A stretch of 64,000 nt of DNA, from assembly GCF_025822605.1 (NCBI RefSeq), contig NZ_JACKTY010000014.1, forward strand, positions 112 through 64,111, given 5' to 3'. The DNA is from Mycolicibacterium komossense (GTDB lineage: Bacteria; Actinomycetota; Actinomycetes; Mycobacteriales; Mycobacteriaceae). Under the pieces are notes generated by a model, which was given only the letters and a program-made list of their open reading frames with translations, did no database searches and was not told the origin of the DNA. Every line of letters starts with the position of its first letter. Within the stretch, counting starts at the first letter, position 1. Below, one piece after another: positions 8,518 through 18,435 of this stretch. A program made the translations under genes and the position numbers.

Positions 8518-9675
8518 CGCCCCGTCCCGATGATACGAATGGCACCGCTACTGCTGGTGCCCGCGATGTTGGCGGCCAGCACGTTTCCCGGCCAGTTTCA
8601 CGTATCACCCGGCTATTGGGTGCTGTCATGCCTGGCGGCCGGCGTATTCGCCCTCGGTCGGCGGTGGCCTTTGTCGACTTCGATCGTGTTGTCGGTGTTG
8701 GCGGTGCCGTTGTTCGCCGCCGAGGCGTGGGGGCTGTCGGGTTTGGTGCCGTACCTGGGTGCGGTGGCGGTGGCTGATCTGGCTGCCCGCAGCGATCGCG
8801 ACCGAGACATCGCCGCGGCGGCGCTGTGCTGGTCGGTGGCCCTGTTGCTGGGTAATTGGCTGGACGCGCACACGTCGTTGTGGAATGCCGTCAACGCCGT
8901 CACCATCGTGGCGGGCGTAGGTGCGCCGGTCCTGCTCGGTCTGTATCTGCGGGGCCAACGACGCCTGGCGATCGTCTATCGGGAGCGTGCGCGGGATGCG
9001 GAAATGCGCAGAGCGGCGGCAGAGTTCACCATCCGCTCACAGGAGCGCGCGGCGATGGCACGTGAACTGCACGACCTCGTCGCGCATCACATGGCGTCGA
9101 TCGTGTTGCGCGTCGCGGTAGCCGAGCACGTACTCGACGGGGTTGATCCGCGGGTGGCTGACGTGCTGGGCGACGTTCACCGCACGGCCTCCGATGCGCT
9201 GGCCGACATCCGGCGGCTGCAGAACGCGCTGCGTGATCCGGCGTTGACCGACGTCGCGATGATCGAACGGGACGCAATGTGGACCGAGATCGAATCGGCC
9301 ATCGGCCGCACTCGCGCCGCTGGGTTCACCGTGGCGGCCGATATCGACCGCCACATCGACGGGTTGGACGCACTCGCGCGTCTGACAGTGTTGCGTGTGA
9401 CGCAAGAGGCGCTGACGAATGTGATGAAGCATGCTCTCGGGTCTGCTCCCGTGGAGCTGACGATCGGTCGAGAAGGTGATGGCGTCGCGGTTCGCGTCAG
9501 CAGCGCATACGCCCCTGAGTCCGCGCCCAATGCCGACGGCCACGGAATCATCGGAATGACAGAGCGCCTGCAACTCGTCGACGGCCGGCTCGACGTCCGA
9601 ACGAGCCCGCCCGTCTGGGTGATCGACGCGTGGCTACCCCGGGCTGCGGACGCAGCGCAGGACGCTGCGCGATGA
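8515..9675 (+). CDS. Two-component sensor histidine kinase, NarL/DesK-type (HisKA_3)
   Basis: This 386-residue membrane kinase has four to six hydrophobic segments in residues ~5-150, then the HisKA_3 dimerisation region with the phospho-acceptor His186 in ARELHDLVAHHMASIVL. A HATPase_c domain follows: N-box VTQEALTNVMKHA and G-box GHGIIGMTERL. The kinase should autophosphorylate in response to a membrane or extracellular signal and pass phosphate to the adjacent regulator, whose ATG overlaps its stop (ATGA at 9672-9675). I start it at GTG 8515 on the evidence of the leaderless promoter. The signal is unknown; no large extracytoplasmic sensing domain is visible. Confidence 0.9.
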   Translation: MRPVPMIRMAPLLLVPAMLAASTFPGQFHVSPGYWVLSCLAAGVFALGRRWPLSTSIVLSVLAVPLFAAEAWGLSGLVPYLGAVAVADLAARSDRDRDIAAAALCWSVALLLGNWLDAHTSLWNAVNAVTIVAGVGAPVLLGLYLRGQRRLAIVYRERARDAEMRRAAAEFTIRSQERAAMARELHDLVAHHMASIVLRVAVAEHVLDGVDPRVADVLGDVHRTASDALADIRRLQNALRDPALTDVAMIERDAMWTEIESAIGRTRAAGFTVAADIDRHIDGLDALARLTVLRVTQEALTNVMKHALGSAPVELTIGREGDGVAVRVSSAYAPESAPNADGHGIIGMTERLQLVDGRLDVRTSPPVWVIDAWLPRAADAAQDAAR

Positions 9676-10325
9676 CCGCGATCCGGGTGCTGATCGTCGA
9701 CGACCAGAGACTGGTGCGCGCCGGTCTGCGCATGTTGTGCGAGTCCACGGTCGACATCGACGTGGTCGGCGAGGCTGCCGATGGAGCACAGGCGGTCCGA
9801 CTGGCCGCAGAGCTGACGCCGGACGTCATCCTGATGGACCTGCGGATGCCCGGGCTGGGTGGTGTCGAGGCCACCCGCCTGCTGATGTCTACCAGGCCGG
9901 AATCAAAGGTGTTGGCGCTGACCACATTCGATGATGACGAACATCTATACCCGGCGCTGGCGGCAGGGGCGGCGGGCTTCCTCGTCAAGGACACCAGCCC
10001 GGCCGATCTCGTCGCGGCCATCCGGCGGGCGGCCGGTGGTGATATCACCGTCTCGCCACACCTGTTGCGGCGCTTGGTCGAGCGGGCGGTGGAATCGCAA
10101 CCTGCAAACGCCGCCGCTGGCCTGGTGTCTGCCCCGGCGCCCCTCACCACCCGCGAGCTGGAAGTGCTGCCACTGGTCGTCGAGGGGCTGTCGAACCAAG
10201 AGATCGCCGATCAGTTGCACCTCGGCGTCACGACGGTGAAGACGCACATCGCAAACCTGATGGACAAGACCGGCTCGGAGAACCGGGTTCAACTGGCCGT
10301 CTACGGGTATCAGCGCATGGCGTGA
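9672..10325 (+). CDS. Two-component response regulator, NarL/LuxR family
   Basis: This 217-residue regulator has an N-terminal receiver domain (VLIVDDQRLVRAGLRML; phosphorylation site Asp56 in ILMDLRMPG; KDTSPADLVAAI) and a C-terminal LuxR-type helix-turn-helix (LTTRELEVLPLVVEGLSNQEIADQL, TTVKTHIANLMDKTGSENRVQ). It should be phosphorylated by the overlapping kinase gene and then bind DNA as a dimer. The start ATG overlaps the kinase stop. Its 3' end overlaps the convergent multicopper oxidase gene by 16 bp. Its targets are unknown; the neighbouring oxidase is a possible one, without direct evidence. Confidence 0.93.
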   Translation: MTAIRVLIVDDQRLVRAGLRMLCESTVDIDVVGEAADGAQAVRLAAELTPDVILMDLRMPGLGGVEATRLLMSTRPESKVLALTTFDDDEHLYPALAAGAAGFLVKDTSPADLVAAIRRAAGGDITVSPHLLRRLVERAVESQPANAAAGLVSAPAPLTTRELEVLPLVVEGLSNQEIADQLHLGVTTVKTHIANLMDKTGSENRVQLAVYGYQRMA

Positions 10326-11812
10326 CCAGGCATGTCCATCGTCATCGGAGCTTGCTCCTGGCCCGGTGCGAGTACGAGGAACTGGCCCATCATGCCCTGA
10401 TCTTCGTGCATCGCGAGATGGCAGTGGTACATGTAGGGCAACGCCGCGTCGGTGTAGTCGGCGAACCTGATCGCCAGCCGAATTCGTTGTCCCGGAGGGG
10501 CGTACACCGTGTCTTTGTAGCCTGCGAGTTCTGCGGGCGGTGGCGATCCGTCGATGTCGATGATCCGGAACTGGACGTCGTGCACATGGAAGTTGTGCGG
10601 CCAGTTGTCGACGTTGCGCACCGTCCAGATCTCATCGACGTCGACCGTGGTGCTGAAGTCGATGCGGTTCATGTCCATCCGGTTCTTGTTGATCATGAAC
10701 CACTGCAGGTCAAATGACCTCTGCAGGCCCACCTGTGCGGTATCGGTGGCCGGCAGGTCGGCCAGTCGAGAGGGAAGGGCGGCGCTCGGTCGCAGTATCC
10801 GCTCGGGCCGCAGCTCGAGAATGTGGAAGGTGTCGTCGATGCCGAATCGTGCTGCTTCGGCGGGTTTCAATCCGGCGCGATTCGCGATGGGGAACGACCG
10901 CAGCGAGACCGGCTCACCAGAGCGCATGTCGACGACGATCTCGACTCGCTCACCGGGGCTGAGCTGGATGCGGCTGATCGGCACCGGTGTGGAGAGCAGA
11001 CCGCCGTCACTACCGACCACGTGGAATTCACGGTCGTCTCCGAAGCCCAGATTGTACAGCCGACCTCCTGAACCGTTCAGAATTCGCAGCCGAACCCGCT
11101 CGGATCGAACCGGAAGATATGCTCCCGCAATACCATTGGTGACGATGGTGTTGCCGAGAAGGCCGACGTCAGTCCGATCGGATTCATCGAGCGCGCCGGT
11201 GTCGGTGAACCGTCGATCCTGGATGATCAACGGAATGTCGTCCACTCCGTAGTCACCCGGCAGCCCGGCGCTCGGATGATCGTCATCGATGATGAACAGG
11301 CCGGCCAAACCGCGGTAGATGTGCTTTTCGGTCTCGCCGTGCGGATGCGGGTGGTACCACAGCGTTGCCGCCGGCTGTCGAACCGTCCACGTCGGCTCCC
11401 AGTGCCCGCCGGGTTGGACGGTCTGATGCGGGCCGCCGTCACATCGGGCGGGCAGGTGCATGCCGTGCCAGTGCACGGTGGTCGGCACCGACAGCGCGTT
11501 GTCGAACTGCACACAGACGGTCTCCCCGCTGCGGGCCCGCAGGGTCGGTCCGAGGATCGAACCGTTGTAACCCCAGGTGGGGGTGTTCGTCCCCACGACC
11601 ATCGGTGTCACTCCCGGCGCCGCCCGCAACCTGAACGTCCGGATGCCGTCGCGGTCGACGGTGGAGTCGGCCAGCGGTGGGATCGGCAGTGGACGAGAGG
11701 TGCCGGCGTCCCACCGTGGGGCCGGGGTGGTCACATTCGAACAGGACAGCGACAACGCCACCGGAGCCGCCGCCAGGCCGAAGAGAAACTGTCGTCGAGA
11801 TGGGGCTGGCAC
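10310..11812 (-). CDS. Multicopper oxidase, Tat-exported (MmcO-like)
   Basis: This 500-residue exported oxidase has three cupredoxin domains. The copper-binding motifs are intact: HWHGMH (His114-His119), WYHPHPH (His154-158), NWPHNFHVHD and YHCHLAMHEDQGMM near the C-terminus. The N-terminus SRRQFLFGLAAAPVALSLSC is a twin-arginine signal with a Cys that may be lipidated, although the lipobox is imperfect. Enzymes of this kind oxidise Cu(I) and protect against copper; M. tuberculosis MmcO (Rv0846c) is the likely relative. A Met-rich tail (MTMDMPGHAM) is consistent with copper handling. It is monocistronic and converges on the response regulator. Confidence 0.92.
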   Translation of the reverse strand: MPAPSRRQFLFGLAAAPVALSLSCSNVTTPAPRWDAGTSRPLPIPPLADSTVDRDGIRTFRLRAAPGVTPMVVGTNTPTWGYNGSILGPTLRARSGETVCVQFDNALSVPTTVHWHGMHLPARCDGGPHQTVQPGGHWEPTWTVRQPAATLWYHPHPHGETEKHIYRGLAGLFIIDDDHPSAGLPGDYGVDDIPLIIQDRRFTDTGALDESDRTDVGLLGNTIVTNGIAGAYLPVRSERVRLRILNGSGGRLYNLGFGDDREFHVVGSDGGLLSTPVPISRIQLSPGERVEIVVDMRSGEPVSLRSFPIANRAGLKPAEAARFGIDDTFHILELRPERILRPSAALPSRLADLPATDTAQVGLQRSFDLQWFMINKNRMDMNRIDFSTTVDVDEIWTVRNVDNWPHNFHVHDVQFRIIDIDGSPPPAELAGYKDTVYAPPGQRIRLAIRFADYTDAALPYMYHCHLAMHEDQGMMGQFLVLAPGQEQAPMTMDMPGHAMR

Positions 11813-11969
11813 GCTCGCTCCGAAGGGTTGTGGTCGACCAATTGGCCCTTCAAGTCTTCGGCGTTGCAGGTCCGCCCGAATCGGCCACGAAGCCGGCGAA
11901 ACCTGAGCTGAACTCCTCCGTCGGGACCTTGCGCGGTGCGGTGCAGTCTGGTACTCGGGCGACGCTTGG

Positions 11970-12527
11970 CTACGTCAGTGCCATGTCCCAGAACGCAATT
12001 TCGTGGGTCAGCACGTCGCCGATCAGCTCGCTGTACACGTCGGGAGTCGCCAGTTCGTGCAGTCCCTCGACGTAGGCCGCGAACCCCGGATCGGTCCAGT
12101 GTTCGACGAACTCGGCGAACGGTGATGTCGGAGACGCCGCCGAGGCCCAGCCGAGCAGGTACACCCGCTCCAGGGCCCACAACGCCGTCACCGCGGCATC
12201 GTAGGGCGCGTCGTCCAGACGCTGCAGGAGCGTGCGATAGGCCAGGGTTGCCGGCAGCGGCGGCTGATCCAGTTCGACCCCGCGGCGCGCCGCCTGTACG
12301 TCGAACCAGTCGAGCTCGGCGATCAGTGCCACACATCCGCCCGCGAGCACGCCCTGAGCCGGCCGCGGGGCGCGCGCCAGCAGGCGGGCCTGGAAGGTGA
12401 CCAGGTCGGCCACGAACACGGCGTCCTGGGCCAACCACCGGTCGAACGCCACCTCGGTGATCGTGCCGTCACGAACGGCGTCGAGGAACGGATGTCGGAT
12501 AGCTGAATTCCATCGGGCGTCGAGCAC
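11970..12527 (-). CDS. TenA/thiaminase-2-like protein (heme oxygenase-like fold)
   Basis: This 185-residue all-helical protein resembles the TenA family: WNSAIRHPFLDAVRDGTITEVAFDRWLAQDAVFVADLV at the N-terminus and a closing THEIAFWDMAL. TenA proteins hydrolyse aminopyrimidine or thiamine breakdown products. The catalytic Cys found in TenA_C proteins is not visible, so this may be a TenA_E-type or functionally different relative. The GTG start at 12527 has a TACTCT -10 box 7 nt upstream, suggesting a leaderless transcript. It lies 42 bp downstream of the jetC-like gene, where jetD would be expected, but shows no relation to JetD. No thiamine genes are nearby. Confidence 0.7.
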   Translation of the reverse strand: MLDARWNSAIRHPFLDAVRDGTITEVAFDRWLAQDAVFVADLVTFQARLLARAPRPAQGVLAGGCVALIAELDWFDVQAARRGVELDQPPLPATLAYRTLLQRLDDAPYDAAVTALWALERVYLLGWASAASPTSPFAEFVEHWTDPGFAAYVEGLHELATPDVYSELIGDVLTHEIAFWDMALT

Positions 12528-12540
12528 GTCCGACAGAGTA
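12525..12540 (-). promoter_or_regulatory. -10 box for leaderless GTG of the TenA-like gene
   Basis: On the minus strand TACTCT (12540-12535) is followed by 7 nt and then the GTG at 12527, the usual spacing of mycobacterial leaderless transcripts. It would separate this gene from the Jet operon. Confidence 0.45.
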
Positions 12541-12569
12541 GTCAGCGTCAGCCGGCGGGTGGCGCGGCC

Positions 12570-15500
12570 TCAGACCGGTGTCGGCACGCGCGCCGCTGCG
12601 GCGGACAGCGTCATTTCCTGCCGGAGCGCAGTGAAGTCCGAAATCGTCTTCGTCGCCACGGTGGCTACCGGACGGGCGTCGCGGCCCGTGGCGTCCTTCT
12701 TCGACACCATCACCACGCTGTCGATATAAGGCTGGATGGTGGTGGCGTTCTGCACCGTCGCGACGATGACCAGTTGGAAGCCGAACTTGCGGAACGCCTG
12801 CAGGGCCTGCTGAGCGAACTGCGGGTCGGACTTGGAGAACGCCTCGTCCAGCATCAACTGTGCGAAGACCGGCTTGTTGTCCGCGCTGTCCGGGTTGGCC
12901 AGGTTGAAACTCAGTGCGCCCGCCAGACAGAAGGCCATCAGCTTCTCCTGCTCGCCGCCGGAGTTGTCGCCGGCGTTACTGTGCGTGCGGATCAGCTCCT
13001 CGGTGCTGACATCCCATTCGGCGCAGTCGAAGGTGAACCGGTTACGGACATCGAGCGCATCGCGCGTCCAGGCCCTGTCCTCGGGGGCGGCCGACGCCAT
13101 CCGGTTTCGCAACCGCAGGATGTCGGCGTACTGGTCCAGGATCGCCTGTTTGTCACCGAGTCCGACCTCGGCGATGCGACGCGAGATGGCTTTGACGATC
13201 TCGGTGAGTTCGGCGACCGCAGTCAGGCTGCGCGGCGTGGCCCGCAGCGTCAGTCGGGTGCCGCGGTTGAACTCCACCGAACCCAGACCGGTGTTGACCC
13301 GGTTGATTTGGTCGGTGATCCGCCGGGTCTCCTGCTCGGCCACCCGGTGCAGGGTCAGGATCGCGTCGGGAGCCTGTTCGGTGACCAGACGCATCATGCG
13401 CTCGTAGGCCTCGGGCAGCTCGCGCTCGTCGATGTGCCGGCACAACGCCACGTAGTCGTGCACCCGTTCGTCGAACACATCGCTGTCGTTGGGGATCGCG
13501 TCGGGGAACGCGGTATCGAAGGTGTTGAGGATCCGGGCGAGCTCGTCATAAGAGCGCCTTCGGCTTTCGCGCAGCTGTTCGCGTTCGCGGCGGATCGCGT
13601 TGAACACGGCCTCCCGGTGCGGTTCGGGGTTGAGCAGCTCCAACGTCACCGGAACATCGCCGGCGTAGCGGTCCAGCAGTTCGGTCAGCGGCTCGGAAAC
13701 GAACGCCGGGGTGAGTCGTTCCTGCAGTTCTAGCAGCCGGGTACGTCGACCGTCGAGGTCGTCGCGACGCGTCTGGATGGCGCCGCGGCGGGTCATCAGA
13801 GTCTGGATCTCCTCCCAGCACTGATCGGCGCGCGCGTTGAGCGCCTCGATGTCGGGATGGTCGGCGAGCAGAAGTTCATACTGTTCGCGCAGCCGGTCGG
13901 AATGCCGGTCAGCGGTCTCGGTGTCGATCTGATTCCATTGCGGGAACTGCTCGCAGATGGCCTTGCAGGCCGCGGCGCGGTCACGCCACTGCTGGCGCTG
14001 CGCGGCGATATCGTCGGCAGCGCGCCGGGCCTGGTGGTAGGCCTCCTCGGCGTTGGCGAGATCGAGTGTCAGCGCGTCTATCTTGGCGGCCACGTCACCC
14101 TGGAACAGGTAATCGGATTGCCGCAGCGGGCGCCGGTCGTCCTTGATCGCCAAGCGGTCCGAGTCCTTGTACAGGCCGGCATCGGTGACTGCGCGCCGGA
14201 ACCGGGGAAACACGTCGGGGGTGTCGACACAGATGTGATCGCCGGCCGCAGCGATCACATCAGCCGCCTCGGCGGCACAGCTGTGGGCCGGGTCGACGAC
14301 GAACAGCTTGCCCGCCAACGTATTCAGCTCGGCTTCGACAGGGTTGGCTCCGACGAACGAGGCACGGACATGGTGCAGTTGCAGCCGCCCGCCCATATTC
14401 GTCTCGTTGACGAACCGCAACACTGCCGCGTAGTGACTGTCCGGGACCAACAGCCGCAGGCCCACCCCACGCAGCACCTTCTCCACGGCGACGCGCCATC
14501 GGCTCTGCTCGGGCCGCAGGTCCATCAGCTCGGCGATGTACGGCAGCTCACCCGGCTCGACACCGACGGCCGCGCAGATGTGTTCGCGCATCGTGATCGC
14601 GAACTCCGGCAGCGCCGAGCCGACGTGCTCGACCCGTTTGAGCTCTTTGGCGGCGTCGTCACGGACGATCCGGGCGGATTTCTGCGCGTACTCGGCATCG
14701 GTGGACGCTTCTCTGCCGCGGTCAAGTTTGGCCAGCAGTTCGGTGGCCGTGGAGCTGAGCTCCTCCCGCAGATTCCAGAAATCGTCGGCGGTATCCGGGA
14801 TGTCGAGGCCCTGGGCGGTGATCAGCGATTCGTAGGCCGCGCGCCGGCGCGACACCTCTTCGGCCTGGGCTTCGGCGCCGCCAACCTGTGACTGCAGTGG
14901 TCCTACGGTGGCACTCGACCCGCTGATCTGCGCGTTGAGCGAATCACCCTCGGCCTTGGCCAGATTCAGCTGGCGGGTGACATCTTCGTACTCGTTGCCG
15001 AGTTGGTCGATCGTGGCGTCCAGTGAGTCGATCTGGGCCGGGCACTGCGCCAGGCGGACGTGGTCGGTGTACGCGCGGACCATCGGTTGGTCCACCAGGT
15101 CGATGATGCCCAGGTCGGAGGATTCGGAGCCGTAGCGCTGCTGGATCTTCTCGATATCACCGAGGATCTTGCGTTTGCGCTGGGCGACCGCCAGCAATTC
15201 GCGGGCGTCTACCAGGGGATCGATCTGGCGCAGCGCGTCGGGGAGACGGGTCAGGCTGCTCGGCTCGTCGAGCATGAATTCGCGGACGAACTGTTCCAGT
15301 CCGCCAACGCTTTTCAGTGACTTGGCTTTGCCGAGCAACTGCTGAGCGGCGTCGGAGGCGCGGATGCCGATCGTCGCATACAGCTGCGCGAGGTACTGCG
15401 ACTCCACTTTGGTGGAGAATCGCCAGTCGTCTTTGAATACGGCGGAGTCGAACCGTCCGGCCGCCCACCGGTTGCAGATGTCCTCGATGTCGCGGTCGCC

Positions 15501-15938
15501 GTCGGCCAGGACGAACCGGCTCGACGAGTCCGATCGGGACTCGCCGGTAAGCCATTTGAGTACCAGGCCGGTCACCGATCGGCCGGTGTTGCTGGCATAG
15601 GTGACCGCGACCGCAGACCACGCGGCGCCGTCGCCGCGCAGGTACATGACCTTGCTGGCGCCGCCGTCACTGCGCTGCCCCCAGGCGCCACGGACGTACT
15701 TGTCGACGGTACGACGCCCGGCGCTGGAACCCGCAGCCGAATTGTCGCCGGAGGCGTTGAAGTTGCGCCGGTTGAACGGCAGGAAGCCTAGCGAAATAGC
15801 GTCGAGCAGTGAGGATTTGCCGCTACCGGAGGCGCCTGCGATCAGTGCCCCGCCCTCGCTGAACGGGATGGAGTGGTACCCGTCGAACACACCCCAGTTG
15901 ATGACCTGCAGGCGGGACAGGTGGAATTGCTCAGGCAT
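12570..15938 (-). CDS. jetC: SMC-like ATPase of a Jet/Mks complex (JetC / MksB / EptC-like)
   Basis: This is a large (about 1122-residue) SMC/MukB-like ATPase. Walker A (GASGSGKSS) is near residues 35-43, long helical coiled-coil stretches fill the middle, and the C-terminus has the ABC signature SGGEQEK followed by Walker B ([14 protein letters not shown]). Two upstream genes match the small subunits JetB/MksE and JetA/MksF, so the three should form a DNA-loop-extruding condensin-like complex. Wadjet and mycobacterial Ept systems use such complexes with the nuclease JetD/MksG to cleave plasmids. No JetD gene is present here. ATG 15938 overlaps the jetB stop; ATG 15950 is an equally possible start, and neither has a good ribosome site. 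Confidence 0.88.
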   Translation of the reverse strand: MPEQFHLSRLQVINWGVFDGYHSIPFSEGGALIAGASGSGKSSLLDAISLGFLPFNRRNFNASGDNSAAGSSAGRRTVDKYVRGAWGQRSDGGASKVMYLRGDGAAWSAVAVTYASNTGRSVTGLVLKWLTGESRSDSSSRFVLADGDRDIEDICNRWAAGRFDSAVFKDDWRFSTKVESQYLAQLYATIGIRASDAAQQLLGKAKSLKSVGGLEQFVREFMLDEPSSLTRLPDALRQIDPLVDARELLAVAQRKRKILGDIEKIQQRYGSESSDLGIIDLVDQPMVRAYTDHVRLAQCPAQIDSLDATIDQLGNEYEDVTRQLNLAKAEGDSLNAQISGSSATVGPLQSQVGGAEAQAEEVSRRRAAYESLITAQGLDIPDTADDFWNLREELSSTATELLAKLDRGREASTDAEYAQKSARIVRDDAAKELKRVEHVGSALPEFAITMREHICAAVGVEPGELPYIAELMDLRPEQSRWRVAVEKVLRGVGLRLLVPDSHYAAVLRFVNETNMGGRLQLHHVRASFVGANPVEAELNTLAGKLFVVDPAHSCAAEAADVIAAAGDHICVDTPDVFPRFRRAVTDAGLYKDSDRLAIKDDRRPLRQSDYLFQGDVAAKIDALTLDLANAEEAYHQARRAADDIAAQRQQWRDRAAACKAICEQFPQWNQIDTETADRHSDRLREQYELLLADHPDIEALNARADQCWEEIQTLMTRRGAIQTRRDDLDGRRTRLLELQERLTPAFVSEPLTELLDRYAGDVPVTLELLNPEPHREAVFNAIRREREQLRESRRRSYDELARILNTFDTAFPDAIPNDSDVFDERVHDYVALCRHIDERELPEAYERMMRLVTEQAPDAILTLHRVAEQETRRITDQINRVNTGLGSVEFNRGTRLTLRATPRSLTAVAELTEIVKAISRRIAEVGLGDKQAILDQYADILRLRNRMASAAPEDRAWTRDALDVRNRFTFDCAEWDVSTEELIRTHSNAGDNSGGEQEKLMAFCLAGALSFNLANPDSADNKPVFAQLMLDEAFSKSDPQFAQQALQAFRKFGFQLVIVATVQNATTIQPYIDSVVMVSKKDATGRDARPVATVATKTISDFTALRQEMTLSAAAARVPTPV

Positions 15939-16638
15939 CTGCAGTGACATCCTCGTCGTCCGGCAGGCTCGGGCTCCCGCCACCCAACAGCAGTTCGAAC
16001 TGCTGTTGCAACTCGTTGATAACCGAAGCCGTCATGATCGCGGTGATCACCGGGCTCACGGTGTAGCTGTCGTCGTCGTCGCGGCTCTTGCGGAGGATCT
16101 CCAGTCCGGTCAGGCGAGCGATGGCCGCGTCGATGCGGGCCGTGAAGGTCACCGTGTCTCGGTCGGTGTCGTTGAGCACCCCGGAGAACAGGGCATGCAC
16201 CTCGTCACGGCTGATCAGGACGGTCTGGTCGCCGGAGGCGCGCATCATCTGTGCCAGGTGCAGCGCCAGGATCGAGTCGTAGGTGCCCAGTGGCTCACGG
16301 CGCAGAAGCTTGACACCCCTTGCCGATTCGTAGCGGGCCTGCTCGACGAAAGCGACTCCTTCACCGGCGTAAGCGGTTTCGACGATGCGCAGAAGGAGGT
16401 CCAGTTCCGAGAGGCGCACGCTCAGTTGGGCACGGTACTCCAGCACCCACGTGTAGAGGTCACGGTCGGATTCGGCGCTGATATAGCGCCGCGTCAGCAG
16501 TTGCTGAAGCGCCCAGCAGGCGCGGTCGGGCAGTTCACTGACATCGCCGTCGAAGCGGGGTCGGCGTTGGTGCGGCGGGCGGGCGGTCTGGTCGACCTGG
16601 GGCAACGACGAGAAATCGATGTCCTGTTCGGTACTCAT
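15931..16638 (-). CDS. jetB: JetB/MksE-like subunit (DUF4194)
   Basis: This 235-residue protein matches the DUF4194 family found as the second gene of Jet/Mks operons. It is predicted to be a winged-helix kleisin-binding subunit (KITE-like) that dimerises on the JetA kleisin. Visible blocks are [31 protein letters not shown] and [30 protein letters not shown]. Its ATG overlaps the jetA stop (ATGA at 16635-16638) and its end overlaps the jetC start, so all three are translationally coupled. The family call rests on pattern and operon position, not a search. Confidence 0.82.
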   Translation of the reverse strand: MSTEQDIDFSSLPQVDQTARPPHQRRPRFDGDVSELPDRACWALQQLLTRRYISAESDRDLYTWVLEYRAQLSVRLSELDLLLRIVETAYAGEGVAFVEQARYESARGVKLLRREPLGTYDSILALHLAQMMRASGDQTVLISRDEVHALFSGVLNDTDRDTVTFTARIDAAIARLTGLEILRKSRDDDDSYTVSPVITAIMTASVINELQQQFELLLGGGSPSLPDDEDVTADA

Positions 16639-18110
16639 GCCGTGGCTCCCAGCAGGCTCGAGATCGGCTCGGTGAACATCAGGTGCGGGACCTCCATCTC
16701 ACGGTCGCGACCGTCCAGGGACTGGAACCGGACCGTGACGGGCTGGGCTGTGTGTGGGTCCTGGGCGGGCTGTTTGAGCGCCCAGGACCAGAGCACGATG
16801 ACGTGGCCGAGGTACGCGGAATCGAGCATCCCGACGGCGTCGGGGAGTGACAGCGGGCCGGCCACGATCGCGCTGTTGATCATGTCGGACATCGCAGGCG
16901 CGTCCACCTGCGTAGTCAGCGCGGCGAAGCTGGCCAGATCGACTTCGGTGCCCGCGGGTTGGGCGGGCTTCGGATTCGACAGGTCGCCGATCCGAAAGCT
17001 CAGCGCGCCAATCGAACTGATCGCATGCCGGGCAAGGGGCAGCTCCAGGTCGAGGCGAGAATCGGTCAGCGATTCCTTGAGTAGGGCGCGGGCGGCGCCG
17101 ATCGCCTCGTTGAGCTGGCGAGCCACGCCACGACTTTGTTCGAGTGTGCCGAAGGCCGTGAAGCGTTTGACCCGCTGCGCGCAGCGCTGCTGAATGCGTT
17201 CCACCTCGTCGATCTGGTAGCCGACCAGCTCGAAGAACCCGGCCATCACCTTCCGCAGCGCCGGATCCAGCGCCGGAAGCGCCTCCGCCACCGCAGCGAC
17301 GTCGGCTTCGAACTCGGCGCGCTGATCTGGGTCGTTGATCATCCGCAGGAAGGCGCGGTGGGAGTCGCGGCCCTGGGAGTCCCAGGCGAGTTGATAGTCG
17401 GCATACATCTGGCGCTGGCGATCGCGGTATTCGACATTGCTGTCGATTGGCTCGTCAAGGGCGGCGGTGGCCTGCTCGATCATCGTGCCGTACTGGCCGA
17501 TGTCGGTGATCAGTCGTTCCATCTGCAGGGCGATCGCGCGCGCCTCGTCGTACACGTCGATCAGGTCGACCTCGGGCTGTGGGCGGCCCAGATCGCCGTG
17601 GTCGAGAGCATCGAGTTCGGCGTGCAGTGCGGCAATCTCGGCCTCGATGCCGGCGCGGATGCGGTCGGGATCGTTGCCCACCCGAACGGCGATCTGTTTG
17701 AGCCGGGAGGCGATCCCGTTGATCGAGCCGCCGGTGGCGATGGTGTCCTGGCGGCGCATACCGCGTAGGAAGTCCAGCGCTCGGCGCGCCTCCTGGGTCA
17801 GGTAACAGAGGTTGCGTTCGACGCCGGTGCGCTGGTCGGCGACCCGGTGCAACCAGCCCTGGCTGGCCCACGACTTGATCAACGCCAGGCCGGATTGCTC
17901 ACCGCCCGGCGGACCGAGTTCGTCGAGGTCGCGTTCGAGGCGGACCACCAGATCGGGTTCACCCATCACGCCACCGCTGAGGTGACGTTCCATCAGCGTC
18001 GCATAAAGGCCCAGGTTGAGGGTGGCCAGCAGACGGATCGTCGGGGAGCCCTGGATCTCTCGGTTGAGTTCGAGCAGATCCGGGGCCGAAACTTCGGCGG
18101 TGTCCTCCAC
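16635..18110 (-). CDS. jetA: JetA/MksF-like subunit (DUF3375, kleisin)
   Basis: This 491-residue mostly helical protein matches DUF3375, the kleisin-like first subunit of Jet/Mks systems. The start LLELNREIQGSPTIRLLATLNLGLYATLMERHL and the run LTDIGQYGTMIEQATAALDEPIDSN are characteristic in position. GTG at 18110 is chosen because a strong ribosome site (GGAGGG, then AGG) lies 6-7 nt upstream; ATG 18170 lacks one. It leads the operon jetA-jetB-jetC, with the 325-bp gap 18111-18435 holding the promoter. Its role is to bridge the SMC-like heads and bind JetB dimers. Confidence 0.82.
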   Translation of the reverse strand: MEDTAEVSAPDLLELNREIQGSPTIRLLATLNLGLYATLMERHLSGGVMGEPDLVVRLERDLDELGPPGGEQSGLALIKSWASQGWLHRVADQRTGVERNLCYLTQEARRALDFLRGMRRQDTIATGGSINGIASRLKQIAVRVGNDPDRIRAGIEAEIAALHAELDALDHGDLGRPQPEVDLIDVYDEARAIALQMERLITDIGQYGTMIEQATAALDEPIDSNVEYRDRQRQMYADYQLAWDSQGRDSHRAFLRMINDPDQRAEFEADVAAVAEALPALDPALRKVMAGFFELVGYQIDEVERIQQRCAQRVKRFTAFGTLEQSRGVARQLNEAIGAARALLKESLTDSRLDLELPLARHAISSIGALSFRIGDLSNPKPAQPAGTEVDLASFAALTTQVDAPAMSDMINSAIVAGPLSLPDAVGMLDSAYLGHVIVLWSWALKQPAQDPHTAQPVTVRFQSLDGRDREMEVPHLMFTEPISSLLGATA

Positions 18111-18435
18111 TGGCGCCTCCCTCCCGTCTGGTCTCCGTGCGTCATGCGTCGACGGTCCAAGATAGGGCACCGCGGCGACAGTGGATTGCGTGACAGGCGG
18201 GGCTCGGGGAGCGTGTCTGGACAGCCCTGCCCCACGGGTCTCAGTAGCCGCGTGAGCCTCACTGGTTGTGCTACCGAGGTGGAGCGAACGTACCCGTTTG
18301 GGCCTCAGTCATGCGTTCTTGGGTGGTTCGTCACAAAACCCGCTCAGCGTGTACCCGGCAGATGGGCCGGGTAGCCGAGTCGAAGAGGTGCATACGGCGC
18401 CCACCATTGCTGTCGATGCTGAAAGGCAAATCACT
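18111..18435. other. Divergent intergenic region, jetA / ferritin-like gene
   Basis: This 325-bp gap must carry the promoters of the Jet operon (leftward) and the ferritin-like gene (rightward). A GTGT-N16-GGGTAG pattern (18349-18374) resembles the mycobacterial SigF promoter (GTTT-N16-GGGTAT) with two mismatches. No convincing reading frame or RNA is seen. Confidence 0.5.
18349..18374 (+). promoter_or_regulatory. Possible SigF-type promoter
   Basis: GTGT, 16 nt, then GGGTAG lies about 60 nt before the ATG of the ferritin-like gene. It is close to, but not identical with, the SigF consensus. A stress sigma factor would suit a ferritin-like product. Confidence 0.3.
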
